Below are positions 1 to 7,014 of a stretch of DNA of 13,780 nucleotides, one piece after another. The DNA lies in the NCBI GenBank assembly GCA_021203805.1, contig JAJQAM010000046.1, forward strand, positions 1-13,780, written 5' to 3'. Every line of letters begins with the position of its first letter. Position 1 is the first letter of the stretch. The notes under the pieces were generated by a model, which worked only from the letters and a program-made list of their open reading frames with translations, was not told where the DNA came from and did not search any database. This stretch comes from Coprobacillus sp. (GTDB taxonomy: Bacteria; Bacillota_I; Bacilli_A; RFN20; CAG-826). Made by a program: the position numbers and the translations under genes.

Positions 1-1
1 T

Positions 2-91
2 GTTTATCCCTACCAGCTTGAGGGATCTCGTGATAAAATTCAAAAGGAAGCTATAGATATAGCTTTAAACTTACTTCTTCAAAAAATATAA
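2..91 (+). CDS. cinA: CinA C-terminal end (partial)
   Basis: The first bases read in frame from position 2 as the last 29 residues of a protein ending at TAA (89-91). The start lies outside the window. The tail has a Y-x-L-E-G-S-R-D-K-I-Q-x-x-A pattern followed by an amphipathic A-L-N-L-L-L helix. This matches the end of CinA/YgaD-type nicotinamide-nucleotide amidohydrolase domains, where a G-x-R-x-x-I-x-x-x-A-x-x-x-A-L motif closes the protein. CinA-family proteins act in pyridine nucleotide salvage and are often encoded directly before recA in Firmicutes, which fits here. The call rests on a short tail plus gene order, so it is good but not certain. Confidence 0.7.
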   Translation, partial: VYPYQLEGSRDKIQKEAIDIALNLLLQKI

Positions 92-97
92 AATAAT

Positions 98-127
98 TTG
101 CACAAAATCTAGAGATATTCGTAATAC
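98..127 (+). promoter_or_regulatory. Possible recA promoter
   Basis: TTGCAC (98-103) lies 18 bases before TAATAC (122-127) in the gap between cinA and recA. The -35 is fair but the -10 matches the consensus weakly, so this is tentative and recA may also be read from cinA. No Gram-positive SOS box of the CGAAC-N4-GTTCG type is visible between 92 and 145. Confidence 0.3.
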
Positions 128-145
128 ATTAAGTAGGAGGTTATT

Positions 146-1138
146 ATGGCAAAAGAAACTGAAACTAAAAACTTAGATGACACTCTTAAAGAGATTGAAA
201 AGATGTTTGGTAAGGGCTCTATTATGAAGCTCGGAGATAGACCAAATGTCGATGTCGATGTCATCCCTACCGGCTCACTTCTTCTTGATGAAGCCCTTGG
301 AGTGGGCGGCTATCCTAAAGGAAGAATTATTGAAATCTATGGACCAGAGTCAAGCGGTAAAACCACTCTTGCTCTTCACGCGATTAGTGAATGTCAAAAG
401 CAAGGTGGGAGAGCGGCTTTTATTGATGCAGAGCATGCGATTGATCCTGACTATGCGCGTAATCTTGGCGTCGATGTTGATGAACTCATTCTCTCCCAGC
501 CTGATAGCGGAGAGGAAGCTCTTGAAATCGTCAATATGCTTGCTGGTTCAAATTCCTTCGACTTAATTATTGTCGATAGTGTCGCGGCCCTTGTCCCTCA
601 AGCCGAGCTTGATGGAGAGATGGGAGATGCCACTGTCGGAGCCCAGGCCAGGCTCATGAGCAAGGCTCTTCGTAAGATTACCGCAGTTCTTGATAAGACC
701 CACTGCTGCGTCATTTTCATTAATCAGCTTAGAGAAAAAGTCGGAGTGATGTACGGCAATCCTGAAACCACAACTGGGGGACGTGCCCTTAAATTCTACG
801 CCACCATTCGTCTTGATATCAGAAGAACGGATGCATTAAAAAGCGGAGCGGCCATTGTGGGAAATACGGTCCACGTTAAAGTGGTCAAAAACAAAGTCTC
901 TCCCCCATTTAAATCATGTGATCTTGATATCATCTACGGACAAGGAATCTCAAAGATTGGAGAGGTTCTTGATCTTGCTACCGAGAAAGGAATCATCACT
1001 CGAAGCGGCTCTTGGTTTGAATATAACGGGACTAAAATTGGTCAGGGCAGAGAGAACGCTAAAGAGTATATTTCTTCGACCCCAGGCCTATACGATGAGC
1101 TTAAAGACAAAATCGTTGAGCTTAGAAAAGCCGAGTAA
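146..1138 (+). CDS. recA: Recombinase RecA
   Basis: ATP-dependent DNA strand-exchange protein for homologous recombination and repair in the cytoplasm. The 330-residue product shows the whole RecA core: Walker A G-P-E-S-S-G-K-T (66-73), the catalytic Glu in I-D-A-E-H (E96), Walker B L-I-I-V-D-S (140-145), the loop segment E-T-T-T-G-G-R (207-213) and the family signature A-L-K-F-Y-A-T-I-R-L (214-223). The ATG at 146 follows AGGAGG (135-140) with 5 bases between them, an ideal Shine-Dalgarno, so the start is secure. The protein is shorter than the well-known homologues (about 348-352 residues) and ends in L-R-K-A-E without a long acidic tail, a tail that in E. coli tempers DNA binding. It is separated by 181 bases from the rny operon and looks like its own transcription unit or the end of a cinA-recA unit. 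Confidence 0.98.
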   Translation: MAKETETKNLDDTLKEIEKMFGKGSIMKLGDRPNVDVDVIPTGSLLLDEALGVGGYPKGRIIEIYGPESSGKTTLALHAISECQKQGGRAAFIDAEHAIDPDYARNLGVDVDELILSQPDSGEEALEIVNMLAGSNSFDLIIVDSVAALVPQAELDGEMGDATVGAQARLMSKALRKITAVLDKTHCCVIFINQLREKVGVMYGNPETTTGGRALKFYATIRLDIRRTDALKSGAAIVGNTVHVKVVKNKVSPPFKSCDLDIIYGQGISKIGEVLDLATEKGIITRSGSWFEYNGTKIGQGRENAKEYISSTPGLYDELKDKIVELRKAE

Positions 1139-1166
1139 TTTATTTTTCTAAAAATAAAAGTTTTTA
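1139..1166 (+). terminator. Possible weak recA terminator
   Basis: Directly after the recA stop, TTTATTTT (1139-1146) can pair with AAAATAAA (1151-1158) around a four-base loop, followed by AG and TTTTT (1161-1165). The stem contains no GC pair, so it would be unstable. It is listed because it is the only candidate between recA and the next promoter. Confidence 0.25.
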
Positions 1167-1189
1167 TATTCCTATCTACGTTTTATAAT
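1161..1189 (+). promoter_or_regulatory. Probable promoter of the rny operon
   Basis: A perfect TATAAT -10 box (1184-1189) lies 17 bases after TTTTTA (1161-1166), a poor -35. Transcription would start near 1196, giving a leader of about 124 bases before rny. The first bases of that RNA, AGTGC-GTA-GCACT (1196-1208), form a short 5-bp hairpin. No second -10 this good is seen in the 1139-1319 gap; the rest is AT-rich without recognised riboswitch features. Confidence 0.45.
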
Positions 1190-1319
1190 AATAGTAGTGC
1201 GTAGCACTTTTATATAAATTCTCACTTCATGAATATTTTCTAAATAAACAACCGAATAGATAAATATATCATTTGTAACGAGATTTTATTCTATTTATTT
1301 CATAGAGAGGAATACCATT

Positions 1320-2894
1320 ATGACAGTCTTTTTAGGCACTGCCGGGTGGGTCGGAATTCTTGTTTCCTCTATTGTCGTGGCGTTAGTACTTGGCGGTCTT
1401 GCCATCTACTTAATCCCCTTGTTCCGTTTTAAATCGAGGCAGCAAAAGGCCGATAAAGTATTAAAAGATGCAGAGACCAAAGCTGATCATATCGTTAAGA
1501 ATGCTCAGCTTGATGGTAAGCAGGCCGCTAATGAATTAAAACAAGAAGCGGATAAAGAGATAAAAGAGAGAAAAAACGAACTATCCCAGCAGGAAAACAA
1601 ACTTTTGCAGCGTGAGCAGTCTATTGATCGAAGAGATGCTCAGCTAACTAGTAAAGAGCAAACCCTTGATGAAAGGGATGAAACTCTTAAGCTTCGATCT
1701 AAAGAATACGATAAGAAGGAAGCTAATCTTCAACAGAAACTCGATAGCGTTATCTCAGAGCTAGAGACCGTTTCTCAAATGTCCATGCAGGAAGCCAAAG
1801 ATGAACTCTTTGACCGCGTGGAATCAAAAGTTAGTAAGGAAATTACCGCTTACATTAAAAATAAAGAAGACGAAGCTAAAGAGCAGGCGGATGCCAATGC
1901 CAAAGAGCTCCTTGGTTTAGCCCTCGATAAATGGGCGCAGGAAGTGACCACCGAAAGAACAGTTTCGGTTGTTTCTTTACCTAACGACGAAATGAAAGGA
2001 AGAATCATCGGAAGAGAGGGCCGAAATATTCGAACCCTTGAGCAGCTTCTCGGCGTTGATCTTATCATCGATGACACTCCCGAGGTGATTACTATATCCT
2101 GCTTTGACCCAATTCGAAGGGAAGTCGCTAGAAGATCGCTTGAGGCCCTTGTTAAAGACGGCCGCATCCAGCCTGGAAGAATTGAAGAAATCGTCGAGAA
2201 ATGTAAGAAAGAAGTCGATGAGTCAATTGAGAAAGCAGGCGAAGAAGCCGCTTTCAAACTCGGACTCCCTCGTATTAATAAAGAGCTTCTTAATTATGTT
2301 GGACGCCTTAAATATCGTACCTCATATGGTCAAAACGCTTTAGAGCACTCCATGGAAGTGGCCTATCTATCTGGAATTATGGCCGCTGAGCTTGGCCTCG
2401 ACCAAAACCTAGCGAAGAGAGCGGGCCTACTTCACGACGTGGGTAAAGCCGCTGACTTTGAAATGGACGGCTCTCACGTTGAGATTGGCGCGCACCTTTG
2501 TAAGAAATACGGTGAGCCTGACGTTGTTATTAACGCCGTTGAATCTCACCACGGGGACGTTCCAATGAAGTACGTTATCTCAAATATTGTTCAAGCCGCG
2601 GATACACTAAGCGCGGCTAGACCTGGAGCGAGAAGCGAAGTCCTTGAAAACTACATCAAGAGAATTGAAAAGCTTGAGAGTATTTGTAATGAATATGACG
2701 GTGTCCTTCAGTCCTATGCGATGCAGTCTGGAAGGGAAATAAGAGTGATAGTCATCCCTGAAAAGGTTGATGATCTCGCCGCCGCTAAACTCGCCCGTGA
2801 TATTAAAGACCGAATTGAAAATGAAATGACATATCCCGGACAAATTAAGGTCAATGTCATCCGTGAATACCGTGCTGTGGAGACCGCTAAATAG
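1320..2894 (+). CDS. rny: Ribonuclease Y
   Basis: Membrane-anchored endoribonuclease that starts bulk mRNA turnover and processing in Firmicutes. The 524 residues match the family in length (about 520) and domain order. There is one N-terminal membrane helix (about 10-32), then a long charged coiled coil (about 38-190). A KH RNA-binding domain follows, with the loop G-R-I-I-G-R-E-G-R-N (227-236), then an HD phosphohydrolase domain with the metal-binding H-D in L-L-H-D-V-G-K (H372, D373) and the S-H-H-G segment (409-412), and a conserved C-terminal region. The ATG at 1320 follows GAGAGG (1305-1310) at 9 bases. It is the first gene of a tightly packed operon with ymdB, miaB, a ricA-like gene, miaA and tcdA. 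The ricA-like gene encodes a relative of a known RNase Y cofactor, which strengthens the functional link. Confidence 0.98.
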   Translation: MTVFLGTAGWVGILVSSIVVALVLGGLAIYLIPLFRFKSRQQKADKVLKDAETKADHIVKNAQLDGKQAANELKQEADKEIKERKNELSQQENKLLQREQSIDRRDAQLTSKEQTLDERDETLKLRSKEYDKKEANLQQKLDSVISELETVSQMSMQEAKDELFDRVESKVSKEITAYIKNKEDEAKEQADANAKELLGLALDKWAQEVTTERTVSVVSLPNDEMKGRIIGREGRNIRTLEQLLGVDLIIDDTPEVITISCFDPIRREVARRSLEALVKDGRIQPGRIEEIVEKCKKEVDESIEKAGEEAAFKLGLPRINKELLNYVGRLKYRTSYGQNALEHSMEVAYLSGIMAAELGLDQNLAKRAGLLHDVGKAADFEMDGSHVEIGAHLCKKYGEPDVVINAVESHHGDVPMKYVISNIVQAADTLSAARPGARSEVLENYIKRIEKLESICNEYDGVLQSYAMQSGREIRVIVIPEKVDDLAAAKLARDIKDRIENEMTYPGQIKVNVIREYRAVETAK

Positions 2895-2896
2895 GG

Positions 2897-3688
2897 ATGA
2901 AAATACTATTTATCGGTGATATAGTCGGAAAAATTGGCCGAAGAATTGTTAAGGAAAAAGTTCCATATTACGTCGAAAAGTATGGGATTAATTTTGTCAT
3001 CGCTAATGGGGAAAACGCGACGCATGGGAAAGGCCTAAACTATAACCACTATGTCGAGCTTATTAATGACGGCATAGACGTCATTACTTTGGGTAACCAC
3101 TATAAATCAAAGAAAGAAATCTATAACTATATCGATGGAGCGGATCATCTTATCCGCCCCTATAACGTAATCGATTCAAATCTCGGCGGAATGGGAAGCG
3201 AAGTTTATAATGTCGACGGCATTAACGTGAGAGTCACCGAGATAGTTGGCAGCGCTTTCATTAACGACGTCACCGTTAATAGTCCTTATCTCTCCCTTAT
3301 GGAAGTTCTTGAAAACGAAGGGGAAGATAAATCCGATATCCATATTGTGGATTTTCACGGCGAAGCCACAGGAGAAAAGATCGGTTTTGCCTATGCATTT
3401 GACGGTAAAGTAAGCGCCGTTTTAGGCACGCATACCCATGTTCAGACGCGCGACGCCCGTATCCTTCCTGAGGGAACTGGGTTTATGTGCGACGTTGGAA
3501 TGTGCGGATACGCGGATGGAATTTTAGGGTGCGAGACGAGTAGTGTGAACCTTAAAACTCTTTATGGACAAAACACTCATTTCGTCTATCCAGACGAAGG
3601 CAGAGCGATGTTTTCTGCGGTGGTCCTTGACATTGAAGATAAGACGGGGAAATGCACTGATATATTCCCTATCTTATTTGAAGAGTAG
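2897..3688 (+). CDS. ymdB: YmdB-family metallophosphoesterase
   Basis: Cytoplasmic di-metal phosphoesterase of the YmdB/TIGR00282 family. The B. subtilis member hydrolyses 2',3'-cyclic nucleotides and influences biofilm formation and motility decisions. The 263-residue product keeps the metal ligands: D8 in F-I-G-D-I-V-G-K, E39 and N40 in N-G-E-N, N67 and H68 in L-G-N-H, H154 in D-F-H-G-E-A, and H179 and H181 in G-T-H-T-H. After G-N-H the usual aromatic-Asp pair is replaced by Y-K-S, a modest deviation outside the ligands. The ATG lies only 2 bases after the rny stop, and the nearest purine-rich Shine-Dalgarno candidate (GTGGAGA near 2877-2883) is rather far, so translation is probably coupled to rny. 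The rny-ymdB pair is a conserved neighbourhood in Firmicutes. Confidence 0.95.
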   Translation: MKILFIGDIVGKIGRRIVKEKVPYYVEKYGINFVIANGENATHGKGLNYNHYVELINDGIDVITLGNHYKSKKEIYNYIDGADHLIRPYNVIDSNLGGMGSEVYNVDGINVRVTEIVGSAFINDVTVNSPYLSLMEVLENEGEDKSDIHIVDFHGEATGEKIGFAYAFDGKVSAVLGTHTHVQTRDARILPEGTGFMCDVGMCGYADGILGCETSSVNLKTLYGQNTHFVYPDEGRAMFSAVVLDIEDKTGKCTDIFPILFEE

Positions 3689-5122
3689 ATGAAAAGTAAG
3701 ATTATAAATGAGCCATCTCTTCAAAAAGCATCTCTAAGAAAGGGAGATACTTCTTTTGAGTATGTAGAAAATAAATATTCTAAAGAAGTCTATGACTTCT
3801 TTAAAGATAAAACTTTCTATATTAGGACATACGGCTGCCAGGCTAATATTCGTGACGAAGAGACGATGAAGGGAATGCTAAAAGAGGTCGGCGCGGTAGA
3901 AGGCGAAGACGAGCTTTCCGATATCGTTATCATTAATACCTGTGCGGTTAGAGAAAACGCGGAAGACAAGTGCTACGGCGAGCTTGGTCAGCTTAAAAAC
4001 ATTTATCAGACTAAAAAGAAAATCATCACTGTTTTATGCGGCTGCATGGTGGAGGAGCCTGAGATTTTAGATAGGGTTATTAAAACATTCCCCTTCCTAT
4101 CAGTGGTCTTTGGCACTCACGAAATAAAGGACTGTATCAATCTCATATATGAGTCCGCTAGTGAAAAAGAGACCATAATTGCAGTGAATTCTAAGCCAGG
4201 AGAGGTCATAGAAGGACTCCCCGTTCACCGAAATAATAAATACAAAGCCTATGTCAATATCATGTATGGGTGCGATAAATTTTGTACCTACTGCATAGTT
4301 CCTTATACGAGAGGAAAAGAAAGAAGTAGGAAGTATCAAGACATCATTAATGAGTGTCAGGAGCTCATCGATAACGGCTATCAAGAGATTACTCTTCTCG
4401 GCCAAAATGTTAATGCTTATGGTAACGACCTAAAGGAAGGAAAGAACTTTGCGGATCTTCTCGAGGGAGTGGCCCAGCTTGGTATTCCCCGCCTCCGCTT
4501 TACGACCTCTCACCCATGGAACTTTAATGACCGCATGATTGATATCATCGCTAAATATGATAACATAATGAATTTTATTCATCTTCCCGTTCAAAGCGGC
4601 TCTGATGAAATCCTTAAAAAGATGGGAAGAAGATACACAAAAGCGGAATATCTCGCCCTTGTTAAGCAGATGAAAGAGAAGATTCCTGGTCTTGCTTTAT
4701 CAACGGATATCATCGTGGGCTTCCCAAATGAGAGCGAAGAAGACTTTAATGAGACCCTTGACCTAGTCGATCAGGTCGAATATGACGCTGCTTTTACTTT
4801 TATCTATTCTCCTAGGAAGGGAACACCCGCCGCTAAAATGGAAGACAGTGTCTCTCAGGAAAGAAAAGGAGAGAGATTTAAGGAGCTAGTAAGTCACCTT
4901 GAAAAATCCATTTCTAAAAGTAGTGAGGCCATGATTGGAAATACCTATAAGGTTTTAGTGGATGGACCCTCTAAAACCAATAGTGAATTCCTCTCTGGAT
5001 ATACAGAATCCAATAAATTAGTCCACTTTAAAGGGGGATATCGACTTATTGGACAGATTGTTAATGTGAGAATAACCGAGTCCCACACTTATTCAGTAAT
5101 TGGAGAGCTTGTCGATGAGTGA
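3689..5122 (+). CDS. miaB: tRNA (N6-isopentenyl adenosine(37)-C2)-methylthiotransferase MiaB
   Basis: Radical-SAM methylthiotransferase that converts i6A37 to ms2i6A37 in tRNAs reading UNN codons, following MiaA. The 477 residues show a leading segment of about 40 residues as in Bacilli. The N-terminal UPF0004 domain carries three cluster cysteines (C50 in Y-G-C-Q-A-N, C85 in N-T-C-A-V-R, C119 in C-G-C-M). The radical-SAM motif C-x3-C-x2-C is at C195, C199 and C202 (Y-G-C-D-K-F-C-T-Y-C), and a C-terminal TRAM RNA-binding domain runs from about 412 to 474. The ATG follows the ymdB TAG with no gap, so coupling is likely. The last 8 bases overlap the ricA-like gene. The same operon supplies MiaA, the enzyme making its substrate. 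Confidence 0.97.
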   Translation: MKSKIINEPSLQKASLRKGDTSFEYVENKYSKEVYDFFKDKTFYIRTYGCQANIRDEETMKGMLKEVGAVEGEDELSDIVIINTCAVRENAEDKCYGELGQLKNIYQTKKKIITVLCGCMVEEPEILDRVIKTFPFLSVVFGTHEIKDCINLIYESASEKETIIAVNSKPGEVIEGLPVHRNNKYKAYVNIMYGCDKFCTYCIVPYTRGKERSRKYQDIINECQELIDNGYQEITLLGQNVNAYGNDLKEGKNFADLLEGVAQLGIPRLRFTTSHPWNFNDRMIDIIAKYDNIMNFIHLPVQSGSDEILKKMGRRYTKAEYLALVKQMKEKIPGLALSTDIIVGFPNESEEDFNETLDLVDQVEYDAAFTFIYSPRKGTPAAKMEDSVSQERKGERFKELVSHLEKSISKSSEAMIGNTYKVLVDGPSKTNSEFLSGYTESNKLVHFKGGYRLIGQIVNVRITESHTYSVIGELVDE

Positions 5123-5393
5123 TCTTGATAAAGATATCGAAGAATTAAAAGCTTATTTATATAGCAGTGAGACTTTTCAGGAATATTTTGCCCTAAAAGA
5201 GGCAATCGAATCCGATGAAGAATTAGAGAGACAAAGAAAGGCAATTGCAAGAGCCTCCCAAAATGCTGACCCCCACTATGAGTCTCTTAAAAATGCCTAT
5301 GAGTCAAACCCACTTGTGAGTAATTACTACGCTTTAAGGGAGGAGATTGATTCTCTTCTTTTAGAGATTAAGGAATATCTTGAGGATAAATAG
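5115..5393 (+). CDS. ricA: YlbF/YmcA-family protein, RicA-like
   Basis: Small helical cytoplasmic protein of the YlbF/YmcA family. In B. subtilis YmcA (RicA), YlbF (RicF) and YaaT (RicT) form a complex that directs RNase Y to certain transcripts and supports competence and sporulation. The 92-residue product is almost all charged helix, with the family's pattern of an N-terminal helix, a central E-R-Q-R-K-A helix and a C-terminal L-R-E-E-I helix. I choose the ATG at 5115 because GGAGAG (5102-5107) lies 7 bases upstream. The in-frame TTG at 5100 has no such site. The gene overlaps miaB by 8 bases, the place ymcA holds in Bacillus. It contains no cysteine and lacks the C-terminal region where, as I recall, Bacillus RicA carries Fe-S ligands. 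The family is firm, but RicA rather than RicF rests on gene order. Confidence 0.8.
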   Translation: MSDLDKDIEELKAYLYSSETFQEYFALKEAIESDEELERQRKAIARASQNADPHYESLKNAYESNPLVSNYYALREEIDSLLLEIKEYLEDK

Positions 5394-6266
5394 ATGGTAT
5401 ACGTTATAGTAGGACCCACCGCAAGCGGTAAAAGCGAAGTTGCTTCTTCTCTTTTGGAGAAGAAAAACGCCCCAATAATCAACGCAGACGCTTTTCAAAT
5501 CTATAAAGATATGGATATCGGAACCGCGAAAGTCTCGCCTACTGACCCAAGTTATTCTCATTATTATCTTCTCGATATAGTGGATCCCTCAACGTCCTAT
5601 AGCGTCGCGGAGTATCAAAAAGACTTTAGAGAGATCTTTGAAACGCTCCTTAAGGATAATAAAGACATCATCATTGTCGGGGGAACCGGCCTTTATATCC
5701 GAGCGGCTCTCTACGATTATAATTTCCCCGAGGAATCACTAGAAGACGAAGACTATTCAGAGCTCACTAACGAAGAAATCTATGCAATCCTTGAGCAAAA
5801 AGATCCAGATTCGCTTAAAAATATTCATGTTAATAATAGAAAAAGACTCCTAAGAGCCCTTAATATTTTAAACAAACAGTCCATGACTAAAAGTGAGAAT
5901 ATTGCCAGTCAAAAGCACGAGTTATACCGGGATGATATCGAGGTGAAATTTCTTTTTATCAACCCCGATAGAGACGAGCTTTATAGGAAGATAAATGAAA
6001 GAGTTGACTTGATGTTTGAAAGAGGCTTAGTGGACGAGGTTAAGTCCCTTCTTCAAAAATATAGTCTCTCTAATACTGCTTCCCAAGCGATTGGCTATAA
6101 AGAGGTTATCTCCTATTTAAACGGAGAGATTAGCCTAGAAGAGTGTAAAGAGCTTATCAAAAAGAGAACTAGAAACTACGCTAAAAGACAAGTTACCTAT
6201 TTCCGTCATCAACTTCCTTGTATAGAATTTAAAAATGGAGAAGACCTCTTAAAGGAGATTATTTAA
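5394..6266 (+). CDS. miaA: tRNA dimethylallyltransferase MiaA
   Basis: Transfers a dimethylallyl group to N6 of A37 in tRNAs reading UNN codons, making the i6A that MiaB then methylthiolates. The 290-residue product has the P-loop G-P-T-A-S-G-K-S (7-14), the substrate motif D-A-F-Q-I-Y-K-D-M-D-I-G-T-A-K (32-46, where most members read D-S-M/R-Q-x-Y), G-G-T-G-L-Y (96-101), the basic R-K-R-L-L-R-A-L segment (149-156) and the C-terminal R-N-Y-A-K-R-Q-x-T-x-F-R-H-Q (260-273). Length is slightly under the usual 300-315. The ATG follows the ricA-like stop without a gap, with GAGG (5382-5385) 8 bases upstream. The stop shares one base with the tcdA ATG (TAATG). In Bacillus miaA is separated from ymcA by mutS, mutL and others. 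Here they adjoin. Confidence 0.96.
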   Translation: MVYVIVGPTASGKSEVASSLLEKKNAPIINADAFQIYKDMDIGTAKVSPTDPSYSHYYLLDIVDPSTSYSVAEYQKDFREIFETLLKDNKDIIIVGGTGLYIRAALYDYNFPEESLEDEDYSELTNEEIYAILEQKDPDSLKNIHVNNRKRLLRALNILNKQSMTKSENIASQKHELYRDDIEVKFLFINPDRDELYRKINERVDLMFERGLVDEVKSLLQKYSLSNTASQAIGYKEVISYLNGEISLEECKELIKKRTRNYAKRQVTYFRHQLPCIEFKNGEDLLKEII

Positions 6267-6949
6267 TGGAAGATATCTTTTCAAGAACCAGAGGACTTAT
6301 TGGAGATGAGTACGCTAAATTAGCGACTAAAAGAGTTTTAGTAGTGGGTCTAGGCGGAGTTGGGGGAACTGTTTTCGCCTCTCTAGTTAGAAGCGGTGTC
6401 TCTCACTTTCATATTGTTGACTTTGATAAAGTCGAAGCCTCTAACCTTAATAGGCAGGTTCTCTATACATATAGCGATATAGGTAAAGAGAAAGTAGAGG
6501 TCGCTAAAGACTACGCTTTATCTATTAACCCAGAAGCGGATATTAAAATCACGTCCTCTAAAGTGAGTAGTGAAAACATTGAGTCAATCCTTGACGGCGG
6601 GTATGACTATATATGTGATGCAGTGGATGATATTAACGCTAAAGTAGCGATCGCAAAATACGCTCTCAATCACAAGATTCCTCTTATCACTGCCACCGGC
6701 GCGGCAAATAAGCTTGACCCATCTCAAATTAAAATCGCCTCGCTTGATAAATCAGAGGGCGACCCACTTGCAAAAAAGCTTAGAACAAGTCTTCGTAGTG
6801 AAGGCATTGATATCAAGCAAATTTGCTGTGCATTTTCTAGCGAAAAAAATGAAAATATCTCTAATTCTAGCCTTAATTCAGTGATTTTTGTCACTTCAAG
6901 CATGGGCCTAACGATTGGCTCATATATCTTTAATAGTTTACTTAAGTAA
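6266..6949 (+). CDS. tcdA: tRNA threonylcarbamoyladenosine dehydratase, TcdA-type E1-like enzyme
   Basis: E1/ThiF-like ATP-dependent enzyme, most like TcdA (CsdL/YgdL), which cyclises t6A37 to ct6A37 in tRNAs reading ANN codons. The 227 residues show the nucleotide-binding loop G-L-G-G-V-G-G (28-34), the acidic end of the second strand V-D-F-D (51-54), the adenylation motif N-L-N-R-Q (60-64), a C-D-A-V-D-D strand (117-122) and the TcdA-typical D-P-L-A-K-K-L-R-T-S-L-R segment (166-177). The C-terminus is shorter and more divergent than in E. coli TcdA. The start has AAAGGAGA (6251-6258), an ideal Shine-Dalgarno, and overlaps the miaA stop by one base. Placement with MiaA and MiaB supports a base-37 role over a sulphur-carrier role such as MoeB or ThiF, since no ThiS-like partner is present. 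It is the last gene before the terminator hairpin. Confidence 0.85.
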   Translation: MEDIFSRTRGLIGDEYAKLATKRVLVVGLGGVGGTVFASLVRSGVSHFHIVDFDKVEASNLNRQVLYTYSDIGKEKVEVAKDYALSINPEADIKITSSKVSSENIESILDGGYDYICDAVDDINAKVAIAKYALNHKIPLITATGAANKLDPSQIKIASLDKSEGDPLAKKLRTSLRSEGIDIKQICCAFSSEKNENISNSSLNSVIFVTSSMGLTIGSYIFNSLLK

Positions 6950-6981
6950 TTTATTATATTTTTTTTTGCACAAAACGAGCG

Positions 6982-7014
6982 AAAAAGCCCCCTATATAGA
7001 TAGGAGGTTTTTTT
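6982..7014 (+). terminator. Intrinsic terminator after tcdA overlapping the next ribosome binding site
   Basis: CCCCCTAT (6988-6995) pairs with ATAGGAGG (7000-7007) around the loop ATAG. There is one C-A mismatch, and the stem can extend outward by a G-T pair and five A-T pairs using AAAAAG (6982-6987) and the T run. The T tract is 7008-7014. This is the shape of a standard terminator for the rny-tcdA operon. Unusually, its 3' arm contains TAGGAGG (7001-7007), the only Shine-Dalgarno for the ABC gene starting at 7015, and the T tract is the spacer. It may therefore act as an attenuator that sets both read-through and ribosome access. Confidence 0.8.

Noticed and set aside
1260..1300. ATAAATA and TATTTAT pairing in the rny leader before the Shine-Dalgarno
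   Set aside because: The stem is all A-T with a 25-base loop, which is expected by chance in such AT-rich sequence.
5100..5114. TTG at 5100 as the ricA-like start
   Set aside because: The ATG at 5115 has GGAGAG at ideal distance; the TTG lies just before that site and adds only five residues.
6938..6949. Palindrome TTACTTAAGTAA at the end of tcdA, before a run of nine T
   Set aside because: Only four base pairs could form with a loop, and 9 bases separate it from the T run. The GC-rich hairpin at 6988 is the better terminator.
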